From Streptomyces virginiae (GTDB taxonomy: Bacteria; Actinomycetota; Actinomycetes; Streptomycetales; Streptomycetaceae), in NCBI RefSeq assembly GCF_000720455.1, contig NZ_JOAK01000006.1:186001-250000 (forward strand): a stretch of DNA of 64,000 bases, in the 5' to 3' direction. Positions 8,874 through 17,397 of this stretch are shown here, piece by piece. Positions within the stretch are counted from its first letter, which is position 1; each line of letters starts with the position of its first letter. The position numbers and the translations under genes were made by a program. Under the pieces are notes generated by a model, which worked only from the letters and a program-made list of their open reading frames with translations, did not search any database and was not told the origin of the DNA.

Positions 8874-9062
8874 GGGAGACCTGCCTTCCGACGCTGCGCG
8901 GTGGTGTCCGCGACCGAGGCTATCGCCGCGCGCGACCGGACGGGATCGACACGGAAAGTGATTCTCGGCCACTTTGTGTGCGCATCCGCGGCCGCCGACC
9001 GCGAGGATCGTCACGATAAGGACCAGAATGGAACGACGGGTGCCTCAGGGACGGAGCGTGCG

Positions 9063-9887
9063 GTGGAGATTTCGACACGGGAGGTCTTCGGGGCGCCGTG
9101 CTGGGTGAGCCTGATGACGCGCGATCTCGGGACGGCCCAGCGCTTCTACCGAGCGGTGGCCGGGTGGCGGTTCCGGCCGGCCCGCCTCGGCGAGGCCTTC
9201 TCGGTGGCGTTCCTCAATCGCGTCCCGGTGGCGGGCATCGGGGCGCTGGCGGCGGATCTGGGGGTCGCGGCGGCCTGGACCCCGTACTTCGCCGTCGACG
9301 ACGCGGACGTGGCGGTGGACCGCATCCGTGAGCGGACGGGCACCATCGCGGTCGGTCCGGTCTCCTTCGAGTCCGGCGGCCGCGCGGCGCTCGTCGCCGA
9401 CCCGGACGGCGCGGTCTTCGGGATCTGGGAGGGCGACGTCGCCGCGGACTGGCGGGCCGGCAAGGGCCCGCTCCCGGCCTGGCTGGAACTGCGTACCAGG
9501 AACGCCCTGGACGCGGCCATGTTCTACGGCGCGGTCCTGGAATGGGCCACCGACCGCCCGGGCTGCTGCGCGGTCTCCTACGAGGAGGACCAGGTCGTCC
9601 TGCGGCAGAACGGCGAGCCGGTGGCCCGCCTGAACAGCGGTCCCGTCGAGCTCGCCTCGTACTCGCCGCACACCCGGCCGCGCTGGCACGTGCATTTCCG
9701 TGTCCCCAGGCTCCGGCCGGCGATCGAGGCGGCCGTCATGCTCGGGGGGCGCATGGTCTCGGACATCACCTCGAACGCGGTGGAGCGGTGGGTGACGCTC
9801 CGCGACCCCGACGGGGCGCTCTTCACCCTCACGACCGAGCTCGGGGCGGACTCGGACGAGGACCTCGCCCGGCCGGGCCTGTACTGA
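9063..9887 (+). CDS. Two-domain VOC (glyoxalase-fold) protein, CFP30B-like
   Basis: The 274-aa protein carries two glyoxalase/VOC modules, about residues 10-125 and 135-265. Each begins with a strand plus the A-x-x-F-Y motif (GTAQRFYRAVAGW and DAAMFYGAVLEW) and ends with the DPDGAxF signature. This layout matches the actinobacterial CFP30B-like hydroxylase/bleomycin-resistance proteins. GTG 9063 is the likely start because EISTREVFGAPCW opens the first module; the long open frame upstream is antisense to the oxygenase gene. The function may be ligand binding or isomer chemistry; no specific substrate can be given. Confidence 0.8.
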   Translation: MEISTREVFGAPCWVSLMTRDLGTAQRFYRAVAGWRFRPARLGEAFSVAFLNRVPVAGIGALAADLGVAAAWTPYFAVDDADVAVDRIRERTGTIAVGPVSFESGGRAALVADPDGAVFGIWEGDVAADWRAGKGPLPAWLELRTRNALDAAMFYGAVLEWATDRPGCCAVSYEEDQVVLRQNGEPVARLNSGPVELASYSPHTRPRWHVHFRVPRLRPAIEAAVMLGGRMVSDITSNAVERWVTLRDPDGALFTLTTELGADSDEDLARPGLY

Positions 9888-10098
9888 CCGGACGTGCGGC
9901 GGTGGCGGCCCGCCGAGGGCGGCCGGCGCCGCCGGTCTCGCGATGCGCCGACCGTGTGGTGTCGGCGGACCTCGAAAGCCCCTCGGACGACGGGGGGCGT
10001 TCGCGGCGGATCACCTTGGGTGACGGTTCGAGATGCGGGTGTACGGCAGTGCTGGTTCGCTGAATCCGCCTGCTCTTCCCCACACGCAAGGAGCGATC

Positions 10099-10287
10099 AT
10101 GAGCGTTTCAGGCGAGTCCCGCGGCCGGTCCCAGCAGATGCGCACCAAGGCCAAGGAGCTGAACGAGGCAGCCGAGCGGTCCACCGATCCCGAGGAGCGC
10201 CGCCGGCTGAAGGAGAAGGCCCGCCGACTGCAGGAGCAGAGCGAGCAGGAGAGCCGTATGGACGACCGGGGCATGGACCCGATGTAG
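10099..10287 (+). CDS. DUF6381-type small hydrophilic protein
   Basis: This 62-aa, highly charged protein starts at ATG 10099, five bases after AAGGAG. It consists of helical repeats rich in Glu, Arg and Lys (DPEERRRLKEKARRLQEQSE) with no hydrophobic core, and ends in MDPM. It matches the small DUF6381 proteins widespread in Streptomyces. A coiled-coil or intrinsically extended helix is likely, and the location is cytosolic. The role is unknown; a stress link would be inference. It stands alone, with an inverted repeat at 10317-10362 downstream. Confidence 0.8.
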   Translation: MSVSGESRGRSQQMRTKAKELNEAAERSTDPEERRRLKEKARRLQEQSEQESRMDDRGMDPM

Positions 10288-10316
10288 CCTGCGCGCCCCA
10301 CCGCACTCACCGCGCC

Positions 10317-10362
10317 GCGGCCGGTGTCCGCCGCGACCGCCGTCGCAGCGGCCACCGGCCGC
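10317..10362 (+). terminator. Inverted repeat after the DUF6381 gene
   Basis: GCGGCCGGTG (10317-10326) and CACCGGCCGC (10353-10362) form 10-bp perfect arms with a 26-nt loop. It lies between the small protein gene and the convergent secreted-protein gene, where a shared terminator is expected. The loop is long and there is no T-run, as is usual for Streptomyces. Confidence 0.45.
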
Positions 10363-10417
10363 CGTGTCGTAGCGGGTCCGGCTCCGGCGTGCGGGCCGGC
10401 GGCGCCGGATGCGTGGG

Positions 10418-10969
10418 TCAGCCTCGTCCTGTCTTCGGACTCAGCGGGCCGGTCCAGTGGGTTCCGTCGTGCGTGACGACGTGGGGTACGACCTCCAGGT
10501 CGAGCAGGTCGGTGCCGGCCTTGGGGATGTCGAACACGTACGTCGCGGTCGCGGACCGTCCGGGGCTGACGCTGCCCTCGAAGCCGGACCCGATGGCCTT
10601 CGCGCTGTCGAAGACCCGCTCGGCCTGCTCTCCCGCCTTCCCGTACTTCGCGTACACGGCGACCAACGCCGTCTCGAAGGCCTCGCCGGCCGGGTTCCTC
10701 AGAGTGATCTTCCAGGCCACCGCCCGGTTGCCCGACCGGTGGCCCGCGGAGGTGGCGCTCGGAGTGAAGGCGGTGGGCCTGGCGACGGTGACCTCCAGGC
10801 CATCGCCGTAGGTTCTGGTCTCGCCCCAGGTGAGGGTGGGCCGGTCGGCAACGTGCTGCACGGCCCCGGCCGTCGCCGCGGACCCGAGCGTGAGCATGCT
10901 CGCGACAGCCACGTAGACGGTCAGACGCCTGCCCGCGCGGTGCGCTCTCGGACGGTGGATGGTGTCCAT
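10418..10969 (-). CDS. Secreted protein with DUF4352-like domain
   Basis: The 183-aa product begins with a signal peptide or signal anchor (RRLTVYVAVASMLTLGSAATAGA). The mature part is beta-rich: LTWGETRTYGDGLEVTVARP, VAWKITLRNPAGEAF, SPGRSATATYVFDIP and LDLEVVPH. This is the order of strands found in the immunoglobulin-like DUF4352 domains of exported actinobacterial proteins. It is probably extracytoplasmic; the ligand and role are unknown. The gene stands alone, convergent with the DUF6381 gene. Confidence 0.7.
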   Translation of the reverse strand: MDTIHRPRAHRAGRRLTVYVAVASMLTLGSAATAGAVQHVADRPTLTWGETRTYGDGLEVTVARPTAFTPSATSAGHRSGNRAVAWKITLRNPAGEAFETALVAVYAKYGKAGEQAERVFDSAKAIGSGFEGSVSPGRSATATYVFDIPKAGTDLLDLEVVPHVVTHDGTHWTGPLSPKTGRG

Positions 10970-11119
10970 GCGTCCAGCATCGGCCCTGCCGCCCCGGCCC
11001 GCGCGGCGGGGCGTACGCGGCCCTCCGCGCCGACACCGGCCGCCGGGAAAAGGAGGGACGGGCGGGGCGGGGCCGCTCTATGGTGACGGACCGATGACGG
11101 GGCCACGGGAGGGCGACAG

Positions 11120-11698
11120 ATGACTGTCGACGGTTTCGAACTGCTCGCTGACGCACACGACTTCTTGCTCGCCGCCGTGCGCGGCGTCCCCGACGGGGCG
11201 TGGGGGGATCCGACGCCGTGCTCGCAGTGGACGGTGCGTCAGGTATTGAACCACGCACGCCTGGACCAGCAGGCGCTGGTCATGCAGATCACGGGCGTCG
11301 CACCCGCGAGTGACCCGTTCGAACCGGCGGACGCCACGGGCGGCGACCCGGTCGCGGAACTGGCGGCGGTGCTGGAGGCGGCTGCCGCGGCGTGGGAGTC
11401 GAGGAGAGACGACGAGAGCGTGCCCACCCCGATGGGACCGATGCCGGCCGGCGTCGGCGCCGCCGCGGCGGCGCTCGATGCCGGGATCCACGCCTGGGAC
11501 ATCGCGAGGGCCACCGGCCAGGACCTGCCGCTGACCGAGGAGATGGCCGAGGCCCTCGAGGACATCGCGTCGAGGCCCGTCGACTTCGTCCGCGACTCGT
11601 TCGGCAAGTACGCGCCGGCGCGGACCGTGGCGGAGGGGGCGGGCCGCGCGGAGCGGCTCCTCGCCTTCACCGGGCGTGATCCGCACTGGTCCCGCTGA
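11120..11698 (+). CDS. TIGR03086-family (maleylpyruvate isomerase N-terminal/DinB-like) protein
   Basis: The 192-aa protein has the four-helix MDMPI_N fold signature: TPCSQWTVRQVLNHARLD near residue 35 and DAGIHAWDIARATGQDL near 118. The two His residues fit the metal site of mycothiol-dependent DinB-like enzymes. It is a single cytosolic domain that ends just after the helical bundle, as in the TIGR03086 family. A mycothiol-transferase or isomerase activity is possible but not shown. The ATG follows GGGAGGGCG. The broken transposase remnant lies 33 bp downstream on the opposite strand. Confidence 0.85.
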   Translation: MTVDGFELLADAHDFLLAAVRGVPDGAWGDPTPCSQWTVRQVLNHARLDQQALVMQITGVAPASDPFEPADATGGDPVAELAAVLEAAAAAWESRRDDESVPTPMGPMPAGVGAAAAALDAGIHAWDIARATGQDLPLTEEMAEALEDIASRPVDFVRDSFGKYAPARTVAEGAGRAERLLAFTGRDPHWSR

Positions 11699-11731
11699 CC
11701 TCACCCCTCTGGATGAGCCATTCCTAAGTGA

Positions 11732-12200
11732 TCAGTGGCCGTAGGCGATCGGGGACCGTGTGATTGCTTGTCCGGTCTTGTGGTTGTGCCAGATTGCTGC
11801 GGCCAGCGCGAGGACGCGTTGGGCGACGCGGAAGGCGACGCCCTCAAAGGTCCGGCCGCCGTGTTGTTCCAGGTCGAGCCGGCCTTTGAGGGTGTCCTTC
11901 ACCGACTCGATCAGTTGCCGCACCGATTTCAGCAGTGACTCGCCCTTGCGGCGCTTCTCCCGCTTGAACGAGGGCCGCAGCAGCTCTGCCCCGCGCATGG
12001 CCAGATTCGGGTTCGCAAGGGACCACAAGATCGGCATCCCGGTTGGCGTGCACACCAGGTACAGCCGCAGGCCCGGAAGAATCGGGAATGGCTGGCGCAG
12101 TACCCGTATCCGGCCCAGCCGGCCAGGTCCGACCGCTTCACGGTGGGGCGTGACCGGCCGCACTCGACCGGGGTGGAGTCGATGATCCAGTGGTTGTCGA
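11732..12200 (-). pseudogene. IS982-type transposase remnant, frameshifted with internal deletion
   Basis: Two reverse frames together spell one decayed transposase. One frame gives IIDSTPVECGRSRPTVKRSD and then GWAGYGYCASHSRFF (near 12080-12200). The reading then shifts frame near 12075 to GLRLYLVCTPTGMPILWSLA and ends with RQLIESVKDTLKGRLDLEQH...AIWHN. This order is that of IS982-family DDE transposases in Streptomyces. The N-terminal third is missing. A block between the LANP and GAELLRPS segments, which would carry later catalytic residues, also appears deleted. No terminal inverted repeats were identified. It cannot encode an active enzyme. Confidence 0.75.
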
Positions 12201-12298
12201 AGGCTGCGACAACCTGGCCGTCTGCGCGTCCCGGTCCCGGCCCGACATTGCCCGAACCCCGTGCCGTGTTCATGCCATCGATGTCATAATCGGACGTT

Positions 12299-12768
12299 GT
12301 GTGGACAACGCTTGCGCCGCTCATCGGCGTCCTGCTCGGCGGGCTCATGTCGATGCTGGCCCAACGCTCGGCAGGACGCGCCGTGGAACGCGGCGAGGCG
12401 CGCCGCAGTGTCCGTGAACTCGCCGAGGCGCGCCGCAACGAGCGTCTCACGCACCTCATCGCATTTCTGTCTGCGGTGCAGGAAGCAGAACGAGTCGCGG
12501 TGGATCGGTATCACCACAACCTGGCTGACGAGCAGTGGCAGGCCCGGGCAGTCAGGTCCTCGACAGGGTGTGGGTGACGCAGAAGACGATCCACGTACTG
12601 TGCGCGTCCGAGGTCAGCGAAGCGGCACGCAGCCTCGCGTGAGCAGTACAGGAGGTGATCAGGAAGGGCCCCGAAGACCCGGGAGAGCCACAGGACGAGA
12701 AGGTCTGGGCGCACATCCGTCCGAGCCGACAGGCATTCCTCGATCTCGTGCGCGACCAGCTGAGTTGA
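12299..12768 (+). pseudogene. Broken membrane-anchored gene, related to the one at 63352
   Basis: A GTG at 12299 opens MWTTLAPLIGVLLGGLMSML, a membrane helix followed by a charged helical region (RNERLTHLIAFLSAVQEAER). The frame is lost near 12555. It resumes one frame over with VLDRVWVTQKTIHVLCASEV, meets a TGA at 12640-12642, then continues as AVQEVIRKGPEDPGEPQDEK to a stop at 12766-12768. The N-terminus and layout resemble the intact 154-aa protein at 63352 (MWASIVAVLGTLAGALTAGL). At least one frameshift and one nonsense change are needed to explain it. It directly abuts the IS982 remnant, which probably cost it its upstream sequence. Confidence 0.65.
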
Positions 12769-12931
12769 AGCCCCGGGGAGGGATTCGGCAGCTGCCGTGA
12801 GCGGCCCGGGACGAGCAGCACCAGCTCCGGCCTCCATCGTCCGGCGAGCGTCATCTCTTCGCCAGCTTCTCGAGGGACGCAAAGCCCGCCTTGGCGCAGG
12901 CAGCATGCATGTCCACGGGCCACCCGGCGGG

Positions 12932-12961
12932 GCCGGCACGCCCGCCCTCCGGGCGGCCGGC
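12932..12961 (-). terminator. Possible terminator for the M64 peptidase gene
   Basis: GC-rich arms around a TCC loop (CCGCCC at 12942-12947 with GGGCGG at 12951-12956) are flanked by GCCGGC on both sides. It lies 20-50 bases after the peptidase stop codon. Confidence 0.4.
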
Positions 12962-12979
12962 GCCACTTCGCGGACCCCC

Positions 12980-14356
12980 CTAGAGCCGGACCTTCCACTC
13001 CACCGAGGAGCGGAGCGTGCGGGCGGTCTTCGGGTCGCGGACCGACGGCGTGCGGTCCTCGGCCGTCACCGACAGGCGGTGGGTCCGCAGGTCGAAGAGC
13101 CACAGCTCGGCCACGGACACCTCGGTGCGCCCCTCGAACCGCCTCAGTTCCCTGCCGTCCAGGTACCAGCGGACCGCGAGCTGCCTGCCGTCCGCTCCGG
13201 CCAGCTTCGGGACGGCGACCTTCGCGGTGTCGCGCAGCCGCAGGGTGCGGTCCGTCGGGGTGAGCGCGGTGGCGATCTTCGCGTGCTGGTAGAACCCCGC
13301 GATCATCGACTCGACGCCGGGCAGGTTGAAGGGCTTGCCCAGGACCCGCATGAGGGAGTTGTCGGTGGGCCGGTACAGCCCCGTCACGTAGTAGTTGCCG
13401 CCCTCGTACGCCCCGACCGTGCCGCCGTCCGGCGACTCCTCGCCGAGCCAGCGGTACCACTTGGCCCGCTGCGCGGCCATCCGGTCGGCGGGCAGGCCGG
13501 AGCTGTTGGATTCGACGGGTTCGGGGCCGGTGTACTTCTCGTACTCCGGCACGCCCGGGTAGAAGTACTCGTCGGCGAGCTTGCCCAGCGAGTGGCCGGT
13601 CTCGTGGATGGCGACCTGGCCGGACTTCGGGTGGCCGGCCGAGGCGGTCGATATCCCCTCGTAGCCGAGGGTCGCGCTGGGCTCGTTGTAGCCGGCGCCC
13701 CCGTACTTGGCACTGTTGGCCAGGACGATCACCAGGTCGGCCGCCGGCGCCTTCGCCACGTACGCGTCTACCTTGGGCTGGTCGATGCACAGCAGCCGCT
13801 CGATGGCGTCGCACCAGAAGTAGGAGCCGAGGGCGGTGTCGCGGACGGCGGCCGGGTCCGGGTCGCCGGAGACGCCCGATTCCCGGGAGACCGCGTCGAC
13901 CGTCCAGACGTTGAAGAGGCCGCGGTAGGTGGTGTACGGCTCGACGGCCGCCACCTCGGCCCACTTCTGCTCGGCGTCCGCGTGGAACCGGGGCAGTTCG
14001 GCGGCGGTGTAACCGTCGCCGATGACGACGACGTCGAGCCGGTCGGCGGTCGAGCCGTTGTCGATGATCTTGGTGACCTCGCCGTCGGCCGACCGCTCGG
14101 CCTCGGTGAGCCGGCCCGCGCTCTTGGCGGGGCTGCCGGCCGACGGCACCAGGGCATGCCCGGATCCGGCGTCGCCGCCCTGTTCGGGCCCGGGGATCTC
14201 GACCTCCACCCGGGGCCCGGCCGGACCGACCGCCGCTTCCACCGCGTCCGCCGGGCCGGCGGCCACCAGCGCGGCGGTCGCGCAGACCATCGCGAGCGCC
14301 GCGCGCAGTGCCGGACGCCGCGTCCGTCGTCTGATCGCACCTCTGACCGGATCCAT
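12980..14356 (-). CDS. Secreted M64-family zinc metallopeptidase
   Basis: The 458-aa product has a signal peptide ending near GPADAVEA. The catalytic domain shows LDVVVIGDGYTAAEL (family opening), then the zinc motif HETGHSLGKLADEY (near residue 250). A YYVTGLYRPTDNSLMRVLG stretch before the C-terminal region is characteristic of IgA-type M64 peptidases. A C-terminal beta domain follows (residues 365-458). It should be an extracellular protease. The start is supported by a GGGGGAGG-like ribosome site. It is divergent from an XRE-TPR regulator, with a perfect 8-bp inverted repeat in the shared 140-bp region, so control by that regulator is likely. Confidence 0.88.
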   Translation of the reverse strand: MDPVRGAIRRRTRRPALRAALAMVCATAALVAAGPADAVEAAVGPAGPRVEVEIPGPEQGGDAGSGHALVPSAGSPAKSAGRLTEAERSADGEVTKIIDNGSTADRLDVVVIGDGYTAAELPRFHADAEQKWAEVAAVEPYTTYRGLFNVWTVDAVSRESGVSGDPDPAAVRDTALGSYFWCDAIERLLCIDQPKVDAYVAKAPAADLVIVLANSAKYGGAGYNEPSATLGYEGISTASAGHPKSGQVAIHETGHSLGKLADEYFYPGVPEYEKYTGPEPVESNSSGLPADRMAAQRAKWYRWLGEESPDGGTVGAYEGGNYYVTGLYRPTDNSLMRVLGKPFNLPGVESMIAGFYQHAKIATALTPTDRTLRLRDTAKVAVPKLAGADGRQLAVRWYLDGRELRRFEGRTEVSVAELWLFDLRTHRLSVTAEDRTPSVRDPKTARTLRSSVEWKVRL

Positions 14357-14380
14357 GAAGTCCTCCCCCGGGAAAGGAAG

Positions 14381-14418
14381 TTAAGCAGGCTGATAAACGC
14401 ACTGAATCGGCTGCTTAA
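14381..14418. promoter_or_regulatory. Inverted repeat in the peptidase/regulator divergent promoter
   Basis: TTAAGCAG (14381-14388) and CTGCTTAA (14411-14418) are perfect 8-bp arms separated by 22 bp. A -10-like TAAACT (14416-14421) overlaps the right arm on the plus strand. The AT-rich arms stand out in this GC-rich DNA. A binding site for the adjacent XRE-TPR regulator is the simplest reading. Confidence 0.55.
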
Positions 14419-14496
14419 ACTAGGCGGCGCACAGGAGGTGCGCAATGGCGTACTCCGGTTGAATACTGGGGAGTTCGAGCAACCAGGGGAATTTCC

Positions 14497-15873
14497 ATGG
14501 ACGAACCGGGCCAGATCGGCCGCAGGGTCCAGCGCATGCGTGTCGAACGCGGGCTGACCCAGAAGCAGTTGGCGCACCCCTCCTACACCTCGGCCTACGT
14601 CTCCACACTGGAGTCGGGCAAGGTGCGCCCCTCCGAGACCGCACTGCGCTTCCTCGCCGCCCGCCTGGGCACCTCGTACGAGGAGCTGGCCACCGGCCGC
14701 CCCGCCCATCTGGCCACCGAGCTGCGGCTCGCCCTCACCGACGCGCAGCGCACGCTCGCCACCGGCGCGGCCGACGAGGCCGCCGTGCGCTACCGCCGGC
14801 TGCTCGCCGAGGCGGAGGAGCTCGGGCTCGCCCCCGAGCAGGCGCAGGCCCGCCTCGGGCTCGGCGAGTGCGCGCTGGAGTCCGGTGAACTGCCCGCCGC
14901 GATCGGCCACTTCGAGGAGGCCGAACGCCTGCTGGCCGACGAGCCGCTACCGCTGCGGGCCCGGCCCGTGCGCGGCCGGGCCGTGGCGCACCTGCTCGCG
15001 GGCGAACTGCGCTACGCCTGCTACCTGCTGGAGTCCGCCATCGACGAGCTGGGCGCGAGCGGGCTGGCCGACCCCGACGCGCTGGTCCTGCTGCACGCCG
15101 CGGTGATCGGGCCGTACATGGACATGGGCGCCCACGCCCGCGCCGCCCACTCGGCGGAGATCGCGCTCGCCCTGGCGCCGCAGGTCGGCGATCCGGCGCT
15201 GGTGGCGGGCATGCACCGGCAGGTGGCGCGGACCTTCCTCGCCGAGGGGCGGATGGCCGAGGCCGACGCCTCCCTGGCCAAGGCGCAGGCGATCTACGGC
15301 CGGCTGCAGCTGAGCACCGATCTGGCGCACTGCCACTGGATGCGGGGCTACGTACTGGCCCAGAACGGCGAACTCGAACCGGCGGAGCGGGAGCTGCGCA
15401 CGGCCCGGGACATGCTGTCGGCCCGGCGGGCCGGCCTGTACACGGCCCAGGTGGAGGTGGAGCTCGCGGACGTACTGCGCCGGCTGGGCCGGCAGGACGA
15501 GGCCGCGGGGCTGCTCGCGGCGCTGCTGGACCTCGGCAACAGCCACGGCGCCGTGCACGCCGGCGGCGCGCACCGGCTCCTCGGCCTGATGGCCGAGGAG
15601 CGCGGCGAGTCGGAGTCCGCCGAGGAGCACTACGTACAGGCGCTGGCCCTGCTGGAGCGCAGCGGGGCGACGGGCGACCTCGCCGACCTGTGCCGGCTGC
15701 TGGGGGACCTGTTGCGGCGCACCGGCCGGGTCGAGGCCGCGATGGACGCGTACCGCACGGGTCTGGGACACCGGGCGGCGCCGGGCACCACCACCCTGGG
15801 GCCGGCGCCGGCCGGCGCGTTCCGGCCCGCCCGGGTCAGTGGTTCTCGGTGGGACGCAGATCGCGCGGAATGA
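14497..15873 (+). CDS. XRE-family HTH regulator with TPR repeats
   Basis: The 458-aa protein has an N-terminal XRE helix-turn-helix (residues 6-60: RRVQRMRVERGLTQKQLA, YVSTLESGKVRPS). A long TPR superhelix follows, with repeated A-x-x-x-G-x-x-x-x-A patterns such as AAIGHFEEAERLL, EADASLAKAQAIYGRL and AEEHYVQALALLERSG. Such proteins bind DNA and sense a peptide or protein partner through the TPRs. It is divergent from the M64 peptidase. Its last 38 bp overlap the convergent MFS gene tail-to-tail. The likely target is the dyad at 14381-14418. Confidence 0.85.
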   Translation: MDEPGQIGRRVQRMRVERGLTQKQLAHPSYTSAYVSTLESGKVRPSETALRFLAARLGTSYEELATGRPAHLATELRLALTDAQRTLATGAADEAAVRYRRLLAEAEELGLAPEQAQARLGLGECALESGELPAAIGHFEEAERLLADEPLPLRARPVRGRAVAHLLAGELRYACYLLESAIDELGASGLADPDALVLLHAAVIGPYMDMGAHARAAHSAEIALALAPQVGDPALVAGMHRQVARTFLAEGRMAEADASLAKAQAIYGRLQLSTDLAHCHWMRGYVLAQNGELEPAERELRTARDMLSARRAGLYTAQVEVELADVLRRLGRQDEAAGLLAALLDLGNSHGAVHAGGAHRLLGLMAEERGESESAEEHYVQALALLERSGATGDLADLCRLLGDLLRRTGRVEAAMDAYRTGLGHRAAPGTTTLGPAPAGAFRPARVSGSRWDADRAE

Positions 15874-17359
15874 GCGCCCAGCTCGTGGCCGCCGCGGCGA
15901 CGGCGAGGCCGCCGGCCATGAGGAACGCCGGGGTGATGGCGAGGGTGTAGGCGTGCGAGGCGGTGTCGAGCAGGGCCTGGCCGACGGCGCCGCCCAGGCG
16001 TTCGGCGATGTGCGCGGCCTCTCCGACGGAGTCCCGTGCGGCGGCCGCGGTGGGGCCGTCCAGTTCGAGGTCGGGCAGGTTGCCCCGGTAGAGCGCGGCG
16101 GCGGTGGAGCCGAGGACGGCGACGCCCATGGCCGAGCCGAGTTCGTAGCAGGTCTCCTCGATGGCGGCGGCGCTGGAGACCTCGGCGGCGGGGGCGGCGG
16201 AGACCAGGGTCACCGAGGCGACGGTGGTCGCGGTGCCGGCGCCCAGGCCCATCACGGCGAGGGCGGCCGCGAAGGCCGGGTAGCCGAGGTCGGTGAACTG
16301 CTGGAGGGTCCACGGCAGTGCCATGCCCGCGGCCAGGACGACGAGTCCGGCGCCCAGCACGTGGCGGATCGCGAAGCGCTGCATCAGCGAGGGGGCGACC
16401 ATCGAGGCGGCGATCAGCGCGAGCGGGGCCGGCAGCAGGCGCAGTCCGGCCTGCAGCGGGGTGTAGCCCTCGCCGTACTGGAACCACTGGGTGACCAGGA
16501 AGAGGATGGCGCCCATGCCCACCATGGGGAGGAAGATCGCGGTGGCCGCGACGCTGAAGGCGGGCTTGGCGAACAGCCGTACCTGGAGCAGGGGGTTGTC
16601 CAGCCTCGTCTGGCGGCGGACGAAGACGGTCAGCGCCACGGCCGCGACGAGGAGCAGGGTCCAGGGCAGCGGGTCGGCGACACCGCTCTTGCCGAGCTGC
16701 TTGATGCCGCCCGCGAGGGCGAGCATGCCGACGACGGACTGTCCGACGCCCCACCAGTCCCACCGGCCGCCGCTGCGCGGGGAGCGTGATTCGGGCAGGT
16801 AGCGCAGGCCGGCCGCCACGATGACGGCGGCGACGGGCAGGTTGAGGAGGAAGGCGGAGTGCCAGCCGTAGTCCTGGACCAGGAGGCCGCCGACGACGGG
16901 CCCGAAGGCCATGCCGCCGCCGAAGACGGCCGCCCAGACGGCGAGCGCGAAGGCGCGCTCCTTGGCGTCGGTGAAGACGGTGCGCAGGATGGACACCGTG
17001 GCCGGCATGATGGCCGCGCCGCCGATGCCGAGCAGGGCGCGGGCGGCGATCAGGTGCCAGGCCTCGGTGGCGAACACGGCCATGAGCGAGGCCGCCGAGA
17101 AGATGCCGAAGCCCGCCATGAGCAGCCGCTTGCGGCCCCACCGGTCACCGAGCGCGCCCGCGGTGACCAGGAGGCCGGACAGGGCCAGCGCATAGACGTC
17201 GATGATCCACAGCTGCTGTACGGCGCCGGGCTGGAGGTCGCCGACGAGCGAGGGGAAGGCCACGTTGAGGATCGTGGTGTCCATGGAGATGAGCAGGAGG
17301 CTGCCGGAGAGGATCGCCAGGACGATCCACCTGCGAGGGTCCGGCGTGGGGGTGTGCAT
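15836..17359 (-). CDS. MFS drug exporter, DHA2 (14-TM) family
   Basis: The 507-aa membrane protein has about 14 hydrophobic helices. It shows the DHA2 motifs LDTTILNVAFPSL-like MDTTILNVAFPSL (TM1), GALGDRWGRKRLLMAG (motif A, after TM2) and the LGIGGAAIMPATVSIL segment. It should be a proton-coupled multidrug exporter in the cytoplasmic membrane. The TetR gene lies upstream on the same strand (17398-17979), 38 bp away, so they form a regulator-pump operon controlled from the dyad at 17994-18027. The 3' end overlaps the XRE-TPR gene by 38 bp. Confidence 0.9.
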   Translation of the reverse strand: MHTPTPDPRRWIVLAILSGSLLLISMDTTILNVAFPSLVGDLQPGAVQQLWIIDVYALALSGLLVTAGALGDRWGRKRLLMAGFGIFSAASLMAVFATEAWHLIAARALLGIGGAAIMPATVSILRTVFTDAKERAFALAVWAAVFGGGMAFGPVVGGLLVQDYGWHSAFLLNLPVAAVIVAAGLRYLPESRSPRSGGRWDWWGVGQSVVGMLALAGGIKQLGKSGVADPLPWTLLLVAAVALTVFVRRQTRLDNPLLQVRLFAKPAFSVAATAIFLPMVGMGAILFLVTQWFQYGEGYTPLQAGLRLLPAPLALIAASMVAPSLMQRFAIRHVLGAGLVVLAAGMALPWTLQQFTDLGYPAFAAALAVMGLGAGTATTVASVTLVSAAPAAEVSSAAAIEETCYELGSAMGVAVLGSTAAALYRGNLPDLELDGPTAAAARDSVGEAAHIAERLGGAVGQALLDTASHAYTLAITPAFLMAGGLAVAAAATSWALIPRDLRPTENH

Positions 17360-17397
17360 GGGGTTCCGTTCGGGGTGTGTGCGCGGTGACGGGCGGA

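Noticed and set aside
7863..9062. N-terminal extension of the two-domain VOC protein
   Set aside because: The upstream part is antisense to the 2OG oxygenase gene and lacks any family similarity; GTG 9063 starts the VOC fold.
9990..10098. SigB-type promoter ahead of the DUF6381 gene
   Set aside because: GGGTG appears twice but no GTTT-like -35 element is found at the right distance.
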